Below, in pieces: positions 52,151 through 60,638 of a stretch of DNA of 64,000 bases. A program made the position numbers and the translations under genes. The notes under the pieces were generated by a model. That model had not been told where the DNA came from. It ran no database searches and was given only the letters and a program-made list of their open reading frames with translations. Numbering within the stretch: position 1 is the first letter of the stretch; each line of letters opens with the position of its first letter. This stretch comes from Microcoleus vaginatus HSN003 (GTDB lineage Bacteria > Cyanobacteriota > Cyanobacteriia > Cyanobacteriales > Microcoleaceae): assembly GCF_022701255.1 (NCBI RefSeq), contig NZ_CP031705.1, forward strand, positions 558,001 through 622,000, written 5' to 3'.

Positions 52151-53491
52151 TTTTCCCTGTCTTCCAACAGGCTCCTCGGGCGTACTTTTATCCTGTTTCC
52201 GAGGGACTCTCGGTACAGCCTCCAAATAGATTCCCAGTCCATCCAGACCGCGCTGCAAAATAACTTTTGCAGCATCCACATCGGCATCCTCATGATGACC
52301 GCATTCTTCACAGATAAATTTTTCCTGATCTCGATTTGTGGGACTGACATACCCGCACTCGCTGCATTCCTGAGAGCTAAAGTGAGGCACCGCTTCATAA
52401 ACCAGAACGCCCGCCCTTTCGGACAAAATCTTGACTTTCTGTTTTAAGGAACCCCAAGCAGCATCAGCAATGGCTTTGTTCAGTCCTGATTTAGCAGATT
52501 GACCGTTAGGCAGATACTTTCCGTTTTCATCCTGCTTTGGTTTGCAGCGTGCCATCATGCCTTGAATATTAAGATTCTCAAACACAATCAGGTCAAACTG
52601 CTTGACCAAGCTATTAGCTATCTTCCATTGGTAATCCTCTCGTCGATTAGCAACTTTTTGTTCCAGTCTTGCTAAGCGCTGGCAGGCTTTTCTTCTGCGG
52701 CGGGAACCTACAACCTTGCGGCTGATAGCACGGTTTAGTCGCGATCGCTTCCGCTCCATCTGTTGATAAAATCTGGGATTGGCAATGGTTTGTCCCGTAC
52801 TGAGAGACATTAACTTCTTGATACCCAGATCTACTCCTACTGCTGTTTTAACTTTATTCGCTGCGGGAACATCTGGAACTAACTCATCTTGCAACCGAAC
52901 AGAAATATAAAAGCCATCTGCTTTTTTCCGCACAGTCACGGAACGAATGCTGAAACCGTGGGGAAACAGTCGGGACTGAAAAAACGACATCCACCCAATA
53001 CCGGGAAGTCGGACTTTATTGCCTTTAAAGGCGACATCTCCAGGCGGGTAGGTGAAAGAGCGAAATTTACCATGCCGCTTTGTTTTCGGATATTTGCCCA
53101 ATCCTCGGAAAAAGCGGCCAAAAGCAGCATCAACCTGTTTCAGCATTTGTTGCAAAACATGGTGAGAGATTTCTTTATACCAAGGACGCTCCTGCTTCAT
53201 GTCAACCAAATTGGCATCTTGTTGAGCCAGCGGAGTCCTTTTCTTGCCTTTTGCTGTCCAAGGATTGCCGTACAAAGCACCTTTACTTAACGAGCAAGCC
53301 AAAGGGCAAGACTCAGCTTGAGTTTCGATCAAGCAGTAGTTCCCCATAACAGGGAATCTTGCTTGCTCGTAGGCTTCTGTCCGCTCTCTGATTCTGAAGT
53401 TGTACTGCAAGCGAAGCAAATGAATCCACCGCTCGATTGTTTGAGCTTGTTTGGGCGATGGATTCAGCTTGTAAACGTAAGCAAGCAGCAT
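52088..53491 (-). CDS. tnpB: TnpB (IS200/IS605-type RNA-guided nuclease)
   Basis: 467 aa. RuvC-like site: 'AVGVDLGIKKLMSLSTG' (Asp), 'LIVFENLNIQGMM' (Glu) and 'HHEDADVDAAKVILQRG' (Asp); zinc ribbon 'SSQECSECGYVSP' and 'KFICEECGH'. The N-terminal 'YVYKLNPSPKQAQTIERWIH' is the usual TnpB start. All catalytic residues are present. No TnpA is nearby, so this is a tnpB-only (IS1341-like) unit. It lies 109 bp outside attR, and only 20 bp separate its start from the KilA-N gene's stop. Confidence 0.9.
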   Translation of the reverse strand: MLLAYVYKLNPSPKQAQTIERWIHLLRLQYNFRIRERTEAYEQARFPVMGNYCLIETQAESCPLACSLSKGALYGNPWTAKGKKRTPLAQQDANLVDMKQERPWYKEISHHVLQQMLKQVDAAFGRFFRGLGKYPKTKRHGKFRSFTYPPGDVAFKGNKVRLPGIGWMSFFQSRLFPHGFSIRSVTVRKKADGFYISVRLQDELVPDVPAANKVKTAVGVDLGIKKLMSLSTGQTIANPRFYQQMERKRSRLNRAISRKVVGSRRRRKACQRLARLEQKVANRREDYQWKIANSLVKQFDLIVFENLNIQGMMARCKPKQDENGKYLPNGQSAKSGLNKAIADAAWGSLKQKVKILSERAGVLVYEAVPHFSSQECSECGYVSPTNRDQEKFICEECGHHEDADVDAAKVILQRGLDGLGIYLEAVPRVPRKQDKSTPEEPVGRQGKSSALVGEPGNPKRVPGIGVI

Positions 53492-53511
53492 GGTGTACTA
53501 AGTTAACCAGG

Positions 53512-54369
53512 CTACTGATTCAGCAGATTAGCAACTTGCTGCGCTGTGGAATGGGAGATGCTAGCGCATGAGCTCACCCCATTAGGATTGAGTGTGTTGA
53601 TCCGCTTTGCACTGAGAACTTTGGCAAAATCTGTAGCAGCCAGTTCCTCCATTGTCATGCCATCTTTGCAGTTTTGTCTTTTTTTCAATCCTCTGGCTGT
53701 TCGGAAATCTTCGGTAGTACCAATGATCGGCTGATACACCCTCGCCTTGCAATGAGCAAAGTGCAGTGGAACCTGAACCCCATGTTCATACAACGCTGCC
53801 TCGTAAAAGTCTTCTTTGGGAATAGAGTCAAGACGGGCTCCAATATATTCACGGCTTTTGCCTTGTTTTTCCCAATTCTTAACTGCCCGTTGCCGACTAC
53901 GGCGAATGCCGAGTTCTGGATCTACTTGTTCTTCTATCCTTTCTTTGACCGCGTTTCGCGCCCAATCACGAAACTCTGTAGACAAGGATTCAGCATATTC
54001 GATGGCTATCTTGTCTATTGCATAAGTTCCACCGCCTATACCTCCCTGAATTGATATCAGACCAACATCTTTAGCTAATTTTCTGACTTGGCTTGCCCAA
54101 GCTCTGTATTTTTTGCATCCAGAGTTAGCGACGGGTTGTTCTGCAAAAGTTCTCTCCACAACGGGTTTTAACTCAAGCTTAGCTTCAAGCACTAATTCCA
54201 ACAGCCATTCACAGATACGCCTCTGTATCAACCACTTGTCAAGCTCTTGGGATTTAACAGACCCCGCAGCTTTCCACATATCGGTCAGGCAGATTAGCCC
54301 ACCGTTTTGCTGACAATGAATCACTAAACCTTTGTAATTGATGTTCTTACTCCGTAATTTACCCATCAC
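53512..54369 (-). CDS. KilA-N domain protein
   Basis: 285 aa. Residues 8-110 fit the KilA-N DNA-binding domain ('NINYKGLVIHCQQNGGLICL', 'TDMWKAAGSVKSQELDKWL'), as in phage antirepressors. The middle ('RDWARNAVKERIEEQVDPEL') resembles Bro/P63C-type phage regions, and the C-terminus ('TARGLKKRQNCKDGMTMEEL') is of unknown role. Probably a phage or plasmid-derived regulator left in the chromosome. ATG at 54369 or 54366. An isolated TGTAGACA lies at 53977. Confidence 0.78.
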   Translation of the reverse strand: MMGKLRSKNINYKGLVIHCQQNGGLICLTDMWKAAGSVKSQELDKWLIQRRICEWLLELVLEAKLELKPVVERTFAEQPVANSGCKKYRAWASQVRKLAKDVGLISIQGGIGGGTYAIDKIAIEYAESLSTEFRDWARNAVKERIEEQVDPELGIRRSRQRAVKNWEKQGKSREYIGARLDSIPKEDFYEAALYEHGVQVPLHFAHCKARVYQPIIGTTEDFRTARGLKKRQNCKDGMTMEELAATDFAKVLSAKRINTLNPNGVSSCASISHSTAQQVANLLNQ

Positions 54370-54546
54370 AAAAAATCTCCACTAAAATCAAAAAATGCCT
54401 TGACATATTTCTGACCGTGTGGTAGTGGATAAGGGTTGACAAATGTGCTATGATAAAAGCACAAAAGAACTGTAGACCGCAAGAAATTAAATTCTTGCAG
54501 CTTAGGTGTATAGCCCAAAGCCATTACCAAGCAAGGTCGTAATCTG

Positions 54547-54633
54547 TGGGGATGGTGGGACTCGAACCCACAAAAACCCTGGCAGGTTATCCGGTTAGGA
54601 GCCGGATGCGTTTTCCTGTTCCGCCACATCCCC
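54547..54633 (-). tRNA. class II tRNA with anticodon CCU
   Basis: 87 nt. Acceptor GGGGATG/CATCCCC with discriminator A; D-arm GCG-GAACAGGAAAA-CGC (three-pair stem, as in tRNA-Leu); anticodon stem TCCGG/CCGGA with loop CTCCTAA (anticodon CCT); long variable arm (18 nt, AACCT/AGGGTT); T-arm GTGGG-TTCGAGT-CCCAC. All stems pair. CCU reads the Arg codon AGG, yet ordinary tRNA-Arg has no long variable arm; the body and A73 are those of tRNA-Leu. No CCA is encoded. The true charging is unknown. Confidence 0.85.
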
Positions 54634-54641
54634 AAGTAAAA

Positions 54642-54684
54642 TGCAGCGGCGATACTTTGAACTAGGAACTCAAAGCATCGTCGC
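54642..54684 (-). terminator. stem-loop at the end of the 54662-55345 gene
   Basis: CAGCGGCGATACTTTGA pairs with TCAAAGCATCGTCGCTG (15 of 17), spanning the stop of the HARE-HTH-like gene, in the 28-bp gap before the tRNA. A likely terminator, though there is no strong U-run. Confidence 0.5.
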
Positions 54685-55345
54685 TGTTTGTTAAGGAAAA
54701 TCTCATTTGCGGTGTGATTATGCTGCTCGCAGTATTTGATGCTGATTGTTGGTTAAACGAATTTGAAGCATAAATATTTCGAGAAAGCTTCTTCCACCTT
54801 TTATATTGTGGCTCTGCGCCCCGACGCAATTCTACGCTCAAGGAGTTTTTGGCTCGCCAAAATTCCTCTTCAGATTCCGCGTCAAATATGGCTTCGACAA
54901 TCCGATCGACTAGCATTGGCTCTTGACGAGCGTTCAAAATCTTTTCTATCGATTCTGCAAAGGTCAGCCCCACGTACTGAGGACGCTTCATCTCCATAGG
55001 GCTCCGCTGATGTCTGTTTTGAGAGCTGGCTTTTTCAAAACTGGCATCTTCAGAAGCAAGAGTAAAATTAGCTAGACCTCCTTTTAGATGTTCGTCTGCA
55101 CCAAGAGAACTTGTCGAAGCTACTTGGCCCCCATTCAAAGTCAGTGTTTGTGTTTCCGGAAGCATTTCTGTCGGTGTTGATGCCACTTTCTTAGCAGCCA
55201 CCACCGCCAGCATACCCTCGTAGTAAACAATACTTGCTTTTAGTTCTACAGCTTTCGCCTCTACCTGAGCTAGTTCTGACTTCTTCTGGTCAATTTGCTC
55301 TTTCAGCCATTTGACGTGCTGTTCGTGGGCAACATCCTGTGCCAT
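54662..55345 (-). CDS. coiled-coil protein with HARE-HTH-like C-terminus
   Basis: 227 aa. Residues 8-55 form a coiled coil ('VKWLKEQIDQKKSELAQVEA'). A Ser/Thr linker follows. Residues 125-195 ('GLTFAESIEKILNARQEPML', 'VDRIVEAIFDAESEEEFWRA', 'SVELRRGAEPQYKRWKKLSR') match the winged-helix HARE-HTH pattern seen in chromatin and restriction-associated proteins. DNA binding is likely; the target is unknown. Confidence 0.65.
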   Translation of the reverse strand: MAQDVAHEQHVKWLKEQIDQKKSELAQVEAKAVELKASIVYYEGMLAVVAAKKVASTPTEMLPETQTLTLNGGQVASTSSLGADEHLKGGLANFTLASEDASFEKASSQNRHQRSPMEMKRPQYVGLTFAESIEKILNARQEPMLVDRIVEAIFDAESEEEFWRAKNSLSVELRRGAEPQYKRWKKLSRNIYASNSFNQQSASNTASSIITPQMRFSLTNSDDALSS

Positions 55346-55472
55346 AGCTGCTAAAAATCTCTCTGCTTCTCAGAAGATAACACAACAAAACAAATTTGGG
55401 AAGCAAAACATAAAAAAAATGCAAAACTCAACCTATCTCTAAATGACATAACATACTGCTGCTAGTTCTCAA

Positions 55473-55498
55473 GAAAAAAAAACACCCCCGCAGGGGTG
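55473..55498 (-). terminator. intrinsic terminator
   Basis: On the minus strand CACCCC-TGCG-GGGGTG followed by a run of about ten T broken once. It follows the stop of the repeat protein at 55535. Confidence 0.9.
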
Positions 55499-55534
55499 CT
55501 GTTGCTTACCAGGTAATTTTTCTAGCCAACTGAG

Positions 55535-55966
55535 TTAACTAAAGCCTTCTTCATCGGCCGGGTCGCCGTAGGGATCTTCGCTGGCCGGGATCACATTGCC
55601 GAACATTCCAGCATCCGCTACGTAGTCTGCCGGGTCGCCGTAGGGGTCTTCGCTCGCCGGAGTCAGGTTGCCGAACTGTCCGTAGTCGGTACCCGCGTAG
55701 TCTGCGGGGTCGCCGTAGGGATCTTGGCTGGCCGGGGTCAGGTTGCCGTACTCTCCGTACTCAGCCGGGTCGCCGTAGGGGTCTTGGCTGGCTGGAGTCA
55801 CGTTGCCGTACTCTCCGTACTCAGCCGGGTCGCCGTAGGGGTCTTGGCTGGCTGGAGTCACGTTGCCGAACTGTCCGGGATCTTGGTAATTGCCGTCAGG
55901 ATCGAATTGCTCGCTGTCGGGCCCGACGATCGCATCTTTTAACTTCCGCAAAAATCCGTCTACCAT
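55535..55966 (-). CDS. acidic tandem-repeat protein
   Basis: 143 aa. After a short helical start ('MVDGFLRKLKDAIVGPD') the protein is five repeats of about 22 residues built on 'FGN(V/L)TPAS(Q/E)DPYGDPA(E/D)Y'. Two successive 69-nt DNA units (around 55760-55860) are identical. Very acidic and probably unstructured. I recognise no family beyond similar repeat proteins in cyanobacteria. The ATG has GAGGAACTTT upstream; a strong terminator follows, so the gene is likely well expressed. Confidence 0.7.
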   Translation of the reverse strand: MVDGFLRKLKDAIVGPDSEQFDPDGNYQDPGQFGNVTPASQDPYGDPAEYGEYGNVTPASQDPYGDPAEYGEYGNLTPASQDPYGDPADYAGTDYGQFGNLTPASEDPYGDPADYVADAGMFGNVIPASEDPYGDPADEEGFS

Positions 55967-56074
55967 GATAAAGTTCCTCTTTTTTATGTGTTGAAAAACG
56001 ACTGTTTTAGATTGGGAATCCCAGATTTAATGGAAAGTCACGGAACCTGCAATCTAAAATCTCAAATGCTTAGA

Positions 56075-56578
56075 CTACTGTGCGGGAACAGGACTTGTAG
56101 CTTCCGGCAAGGTAGTAAGGTCTCGACCGGTATTTTGGTTGTTGTACCCCTGGAATTCGCGGTAACGCGCTGCCTCGGACTCCGGAACTTGAATTCCTCC
56201 AGGCGGGGGCGTTACCCAGACGGCGCGATTCTGGGCATCGCGGTAGTAAACGCGACCGTTTTTGGAAAGGTAATGTTTTCCCTGCGGCCCCTTTTGTTGT
56301 TTATTTTTGTGCTGATTGTAGATGTAGTAAAGGGCCGCTGCTCCTGCTAAAGTAATCCCTACTTTTTGAGCATTGTTCAGTCCTTTTTTCGCTTGTGGGG
56401 GAGGAGTGGGGCGGCGATTAGTTTGCACTCCTCCAGCACGAGTGTTGTCAACAGGAGGCGGAGGAGCGGAATTTTGCTCGCTAGAACCGCAAGCACTCAC
56501 AAAGGGAAATGTCAGCAGCGTTGTCAGCAGCAGAGCCATGAAGCGCGATCTTTTGGGTTCGGGTTTGATTGTGTTCAT
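56075..56578 (-). CDS. lipoprotein of unknown function
   Basis: 167 aa. N-terminal signal with lipobox 'FVSAC' followed by Gly ('FPFVSACGSSEQNSA'). A Pro-rich linker leads to a second hydrophobic stretch ('VGITLAGAAALYYIYN') and a basic domain 'GKHYLSKNGRVYYRDAQNRA'. Seen in several cyanobacteria; function unknown. Confidence 0.72.
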   Translation of the reverse strand: MNTIKPEPKRSRFMALLLTTLLTFPFVSACGSSEQNSAPPPPVDNTRAGGVQTNRRPTPPPQAKKGLNNAQKVGITLAGAAALYYIYNQHKNKQQKGPQGKHYLSKNGRVYYRDAQNRAVWVTPPPGGIQVPESEAARYREFQGYNNQNTGRDLTTLPEATSPVPAQ

Positions 56579-57094
56579 TGCCGCTCCGAATTGTCGGGAT
56601 TACAGGTAGGGTGTGTTCTGGCGAGGTTGATGAACCTGAGCTGCTGCCAACAGTTTTTAGACTAAATTAATTTCTCAAAGCAATTTTGACAACAAAAGTA
56701 ATTGCTGAGAAATTAACAGCGCAGGTACGGTATTGCCTTTGTATTCAATCATCCTCAACTCTCTCGGAAATTGGCTCATTCCAGGGATATAAATAAAGTT
56801 TCTTTTATTTCAGTCTGGAGGTATATGCCAAGGCGCGCCTTCGGGTAACAATAAATTCCGTTTGTGGACTGCTCAAAGCAAAGTGAAGCAGACGGACGGG
56901 ACGAGTCCGAAACTCAAAGCAGCACTGGCGAGGGAAAGGAGGCGGGATGTATAAGCCCGGCGGTGTTTAATTGCGCCAGACTGCTTGGGGGAAATGCCTG
57001 CAATCTTATTGTGGGAGTTCGGCAATAGTGCGATCGCACTATTGCCGAAATCTATTAACAGCGATAGAAAGCCGCCGAAGATTTTCGGAGATTT
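56579..57094. other. 516-bp spacer between divergent genes
   Basis: No gene seen. The part from 56860 to 56960 is G-rich and structured (GGAC.GGACGAGTCC, GGCGGG...CCCGGC) and may contain an unannotated RNA. The last 80 bp hold a 32-bp perfect palindrome (57018-57049). Confidence 0.5.
57018..57049. repeat. 32-bp perfect palindrome centred on HIP1
   Basis: TTCGGCAATAGTGCGA followed directly by its complement TCGCACTATTGCCGAA, no loop, centred on GCGATCGC, 45 bp upstream of the ATG at 57095. Possible operator or cruciform. Confidence 0.85.
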
Positions 57095-57613
57095 ATGAAA
57101 TTAAAGAATTTAGTTATTGCTGGATTGTCGATCGCAGCTGTATTTACGGCGGCTAAATATCTAACTTTTTCTAATCAAAAAAACCAACTCAAGGAATTGC
57201 TGCAAACCAAACACTGTCCCGAATGCAATTTCATAAATGCCAACCTAAAATGATTAGACTTGCCAGGAGTCAACTTGCAGGGAGCCAACCTAGAAGGTGC
57301 TAACTTATCAGGAGCAAAATTGACCAATCCCAACCTCCAAAATGCCAACTTAAATAGAGCCAACCTGACGGGAGCTGATTTGGGGTGTACCGGCATCATT
57401 TTTAAGCTTGAGGCTAATGAAAAAAAAGCAAATATGGATTTTAATGTCAGCGCTGTTCCAGAACAGAATAACCCAGAAAATGCAGTAGTTGGTTTCAATA
57501 TCAAAGCAACGGAGCGACGAGCGACCATGCGTTTTAACCTCATGGGAGGCGCTGACTTCTCGAATGCTAGCTTGCAAAAAGCTCAAATGCCTAATGGCAC
57601 AATTCATCCTTAG
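57095..57613 (+). pseudogene. pentapeptide-repeat protein gene with one nonsense codon
   Basis: ATG at 57095 (GGAGATTT before it). Hydrophobic N-terminus ('LVIAGLSIAAVFTAAKYL'), a CPEC motif ('TKHCPECNFINANLK'), then TGA at 57251-57253, after which the same frame continues '[20 protein letters not shown]' with A(N/D)LxG pentapeptide repeats to 57613. A 117-aa product could begin at the TTG at 57260, but it would lose its export signal. Pentapeptide repeats fold as a right-handed beta-helix. A recent loss of function or read-through. Confidence 0.75.
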
Positions 57614-57653
57614 TAAGACTAGGAAATACTGTTTATATTTATAAAATCGAAAG

Positions 57654-57688
57654 AAAACCGCTGCCTGTTTTTCAGGCAGCGGTTTTTT
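57654..57688. terminator. bidirectional terminator
   Basis: AAAACCGCTGCCTG, loop TTTTT, CAGGCAGCGGTTTTTT. It serves the NdhP-like gene on the minus strand and the pentapeptide gene on the plus strand. Confidence 0.88.
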
Positions 57689-57712
57689 AAGGAACTAACT
57701 GCACGCCTAAAA

Positions 57713-57835
57713 TTAGTGAGCAGAACCGTTACCGTGATACTTGTCAGTATCGTAGAATCCGTTTTTTGTACCGAAGAACAGACAGCAAACGGTGAAAATT
57801 GCTGTCAAGACTGCTAAAACTAACTTAACGTCCAT
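57713..57835 (-). CDS. ndhP: NdhP-like small NDH-1 subunit
   Basis: 40 aa: one membrane helix ('VLAVLTAIFTVCCLFFGT') and a conserved lumen or stroma tail ending 'YDTDKYHGNGSAH'. Size and tail agree with NdhP, a single-helix subunit of the photosynthetic NDH-1 complex needed for stable ferredoxin-dependent cyclic electron flow. The call is from remembered family features rather than a search. It is divergent from the 3-methyladenine glycosylase gene, 20 bp away, and followed by a strong terminator. Confidence 0.65.
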   Translation of the reverse strand: MDVKLVLAVLTAIFTVCCLFFGTKNGFYDTDKYHGNGSAH

Positions 57836-57855
57836 AATTTACCTGCTGTTGTTGA

Positions 57856-58467
57856 GTGAGTGCAAATACTCAGATTGTAGAATCTTTTTGGCTGGCGCGG
57901 CCATCTACCAGCGTAGCGCCAGATTTACTGGGCTGTACTCTGGTGCGGCAGTTTCCGGACGGCGAGACGATTCGGGGAATGATTGTCGAAACCGAAGCTT
58001 ACGGCCCAGGAGACCCCGCTTGTCATGCTTACCGACAGCGAACTCCTCGCAATGAGGTGATGTTCGGGCCTCCGGGTATGAGCTACGTTTACTTAATCTA
58101 CGGGATGTATCACTGTTTTAACGTGGTGACGGATGCAGAGGGAGTTGCTAGTGCTGTGCTGGTTCGAGCTTTGCAGCTAGATGCGGTTCCCCAACAATTC
58201 GCTGGAATTCCCGAGAAGAAGCGATCGCGCCTCGCCGCCGGGCCTGGGAAACTGTGTAAGGTGCTGGATATCGATCGAACTTTAAGCGGTTTTCCCTTGG
58301 GTGCAGGCCAACCGCTGCGGTTGGAACACCGGAGCGAGAACTTTCAGCAAGCTGTGGAGGAGGGTACAATAAATTTTGTGCAAACTACGCGGATCGGGAT
58401 TTCTCAAGGAATGGATTTGCCTTGGCGCTGGTATGTAGGAAACTCTACGGCTGTGTCACAACTCTAG
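57856..58467 (+). CDS. 3-methyladenine DNA glycosylase (AAG/MPG family)
   Basis: 203 aa. 'LLGCTLVRQFPDGETIRGMI', 'VETEAYGPGDPACHAYRQRT' (catalytic Glu and the base-flipping region) and 'MFGPPGMSYVYLIYGMYHCF' are the AAG signature. It removes alkylated and deaminated purines in base excision repair. GTG start at 57856; no earlier in-frame start is better. Confidence 0.92.
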   Translation: MSANTQIVESFWLARPSTSVAPDLLGCTLVRQFPDGETIRGMIVETEAYGPGDPACHAYRQRTPRNEVMFGPPGMSYVYLIYGMYHCFNVVTDAEGVASAVLVRALQLDAVPQQFAGIPEKKRSRLAAGPGKLCKVLDIDRTLSGFPLGAGQPLRLEHRSENFQQAVEEGTINFVQTTRIGISQGMDLPWRWYVGNSTAVSQL

Positions 58468-58518
58468 TAATCTCAAAGGTGTCAGTATAAATTTTGTAGC
58501 CCTTATCTTTGTGAAATT

Positions 58519-58818
58519 ATGGCTTACTCTTCTGAAAATCCGATCGTACAACTCAAAAAATGCCTAAGCCTGGTTCAGGATGTTAGCACTCACACCGAAG
58601 CCAACCGGGCCTTCGAGCAATTATGTGGGATTATCGATGCTGAAAACCCAATGGCGGCGCAACTTTTGGAAATGTTGTGGGAAGAAGCAATTATGGCGAG
58701 GCGATCGGCTTTATTTTGGCAACAAATGAGCGATGTAGAGAAAGATATGGCTAATAGAATGATGGAAAATATGACGCAGATGCGGCAAAATTATTTGCGG
58801 TTGATGCAGGAAATGTAG
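58519..58818 (+). CDS. conserved small helical protein of unknown function
   Basis: 99 aa, all-helical, rich in Met and Gln, with a Met-rich C-terminal helix ('VEKDMANRMMENMTQMRQNY'). Resembles hypothetical proteins conserved in cyanobacteria. ATG at 58519. No clear operon partner; 51 bp after the glycosylase gene on the same strand. Confidence 0.7.
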   Translation: MAYSSENPIVQLKKCLSLVQDVSTHTEANRAFEQLCGIIDAENPMAAQLLEMLWEEAIMARRSALFWQQMSDVEKDMANRMMENMTQMRQNYLRLMQEM

Positions 58819-58961
58819 GCAGTAATTGGTAAGTCTGTGTTTGTAGTGAGGACTTTAGTCCTCTCTTTATCAATAAAGTTTTCTAGATGTAGGGTGCGTC
58901 AGGGCTGATATTTGAGGGGGCTCAAACAGTTTGTTTCCCGGGCACCCTACAATAAATTCTG

Positions 58962-60458
58962 CTACTTCATTAAAGCAGCGCCGCGGTTGTAAAGTTCGCG
59001 CGCGTAATCAGTCCAAGTTCCCTGTCCCCAATAGCGGAAACAGCTTGTTTGCAGCAACAAATTGTAAAGCAAAGCTTGCTGGTATTCAAACTGCTTTGTA
59101 ACTGAAGCATCTTGCTGCACCAGGGGGTCGTATTTTTTGTGAAATGCAGCGCTGAGTAGATTCATCGGTTCCAAGACATTTTCGTAGCCTTTCACCCAGC
59201 TCAAATCGTTAGTCCAAGAAGCACCATCCATGTGAAAATTATGGTCGGTTTGCTTGAGTTGGGCGATCGCACTTTCGACCTTTTCCGGTGTTGCACTATC
59301 TGGATCGACTAGGTGCCAGATTTTATGCTGGTTAACCCCTTGACAAATAGGATAATCTTCAGGATTAACACCAGCCGCTTCAATTATCTCCAAATATTCA
59401 GTGCCGTTTAAACCAACAACACCGGATTTTCCCCCGCCTTGTTCGCGGTTTTCGTGCCAAGCTTTGACAAAAGCGCTGGGGAATTCATTCATCATCACGC
59501 CGCCATTTTCCCCGTCAGCAATCTGAGTGACTAAAGAAGGAATTGTGACATTGCCAATTTGCTGTTTATTGCGTCCTTTCGCTTCGTAATACGGCTGCAT
59601 TTGACCGACCAATTTCGTATCCGAACCTTGGGTTTTAATCAAAGCAGTAATACTGATTGTTTCGCCGTGAGAATTGCGGGCAACTAAACGGTTGGGAATA
59701 TATTTTTGGTCTTGCGACAATCCCGAACCGTCGGGATTTTCTACAGAATGTTCCTGCACCATCAGCCAGCGGTAGCCGCATTCTTTCAAAGCTTTGATGT
59801 ATTCGTAAAGTGTATCTGGGTGATTGGGAAAGTGCATTTCTGGGGGCGAAAAACCTTTAACGCGCTTCAGGGCATCCAAGCCAAAAATTGCCGCAAAATG
59901 ATGTTGCCATGCTTGAATTTGAAGTTTGATGTCGGGAATGGGAGTTGAAGGAATGACGGCGTGACTCCACATTGTCCCCAGCCATTCTACGTGAGGTTGA
60001 TATTGAGGATCGCAGGTAATCCGCTTGAGATTATCAAAGATATCGTCGCGTCCCATTTGGCGCAATCCCCACAATAAGTTGCCCGAATAGTCGAGCATAA
60101 TTCGCGGGTTGCAGCCTTCGGCAATCAGTTGGGGAATGAATTCTCCCATGCGAGAATAGCACCAAGCAAAGACTCCGGCATTGTGGTTGTCTCCTTGGTT
60201 GGGATGTTCAAACATATTCTGGAGATTGCTGATCAGTTCGCCGTTTGCACCTGCAGGAATTGTCGGTTGGTGCATATGGAGGGCGCAGGCGAATCCGGCT
60301 TGAATGTTTTCGAGGCGCAGATTTGTGGTAGGTAGAAAGATTGGTTCGTTGCTATTGGCTGCGGCACTGATTTCTGCTTCGGAGCCACAAATATTGGGCA
60401 ATCCTGAGTTGATTTCTTGTAAAATCGGTAAATTGGGAGATTGTGCGATCGCAGGCAT
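58962..60458 (-). CDS. glycoside hydrolase family 57 protein
   Basis: 498 aa. 'FACALHMHQPTIPAGANGEL' is the GH57 start (HMHQP). 'VKGFSPPEMHFPNHPDTLYE' carries the predicted Glu nucleophile, and 'MDGASWTNDLSWVKGYE' the later acid/base region. Family members act on starch or glycogen-like alpha-glucans, as amylases, branching enzymes or amylopullulanases. This cyanobacterial subgroup has no assigned substrate. ATG at 60458. Confidence 0.85.
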   Translation of the reverse strand: MPAIAQSPNLPILQEINSGLPNICGSEAEISAAANSNEPIFLPTTNLRLENIQAGFACALHMHQPTIPAGANGELISNLQNMFEHPNQGDNHNAGVFAWCYSRMGEFIPQLIAEGCNPRIMLDYSGNLLWGLRQMGRDDIFDNLKRITCDPQYQPHVEWLGTMWSHAVIPSTPIPDIKLQIQAWQHHFAAIFGLDALKRVKGFSPPEMHFPNHPDTLYEYIKALKECGYRWLMVQEHSVENPDGSGLSQDQKYIPNRLVARNSHGETISITALIKTQGSDTKLVGQMQPYYEAKGRNKQQIGNVTIPSLVTQIADGENGGVMMNEFPSAFVKAWHENREQGGGKSGVVGLNGTEYLEIIEAAGVNPEDYPICQGVNQHKIWHLVDPDSATPEKVESAIAQLKQTDHNFHMDGASWTNDLSWVKGYENVLEPMNLLSAAFHKKYDPLVQQDASVTKQFEYQQALLYNLLLQTSCFRYWGQGTWTDYARELYNRGAALMK

Positions 60459-60638
60459 AAATTTTTCTCAACAATTGTGGAGGGGCGCTGTCTGCTATTG
60501 CTAATATAGCTAGATACTTTAACAGTAGCAGAGGATGTCTGCCAAAGATAAATTTCACAAGATAAGTCCGGGATCGGGACAGCCCCAAATCACGGGTCAA
60601 ATGTTTAACACATTTCACGTAAATAGGCGAGGTATATT

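Noticed and set aside
56890..56920. Hammerhead-like sequence GACGAGTCCGAAAC
   Set aside because: The conserved CUGANGA core and the third stem are missing; only a fragment resembles the ribozyme.
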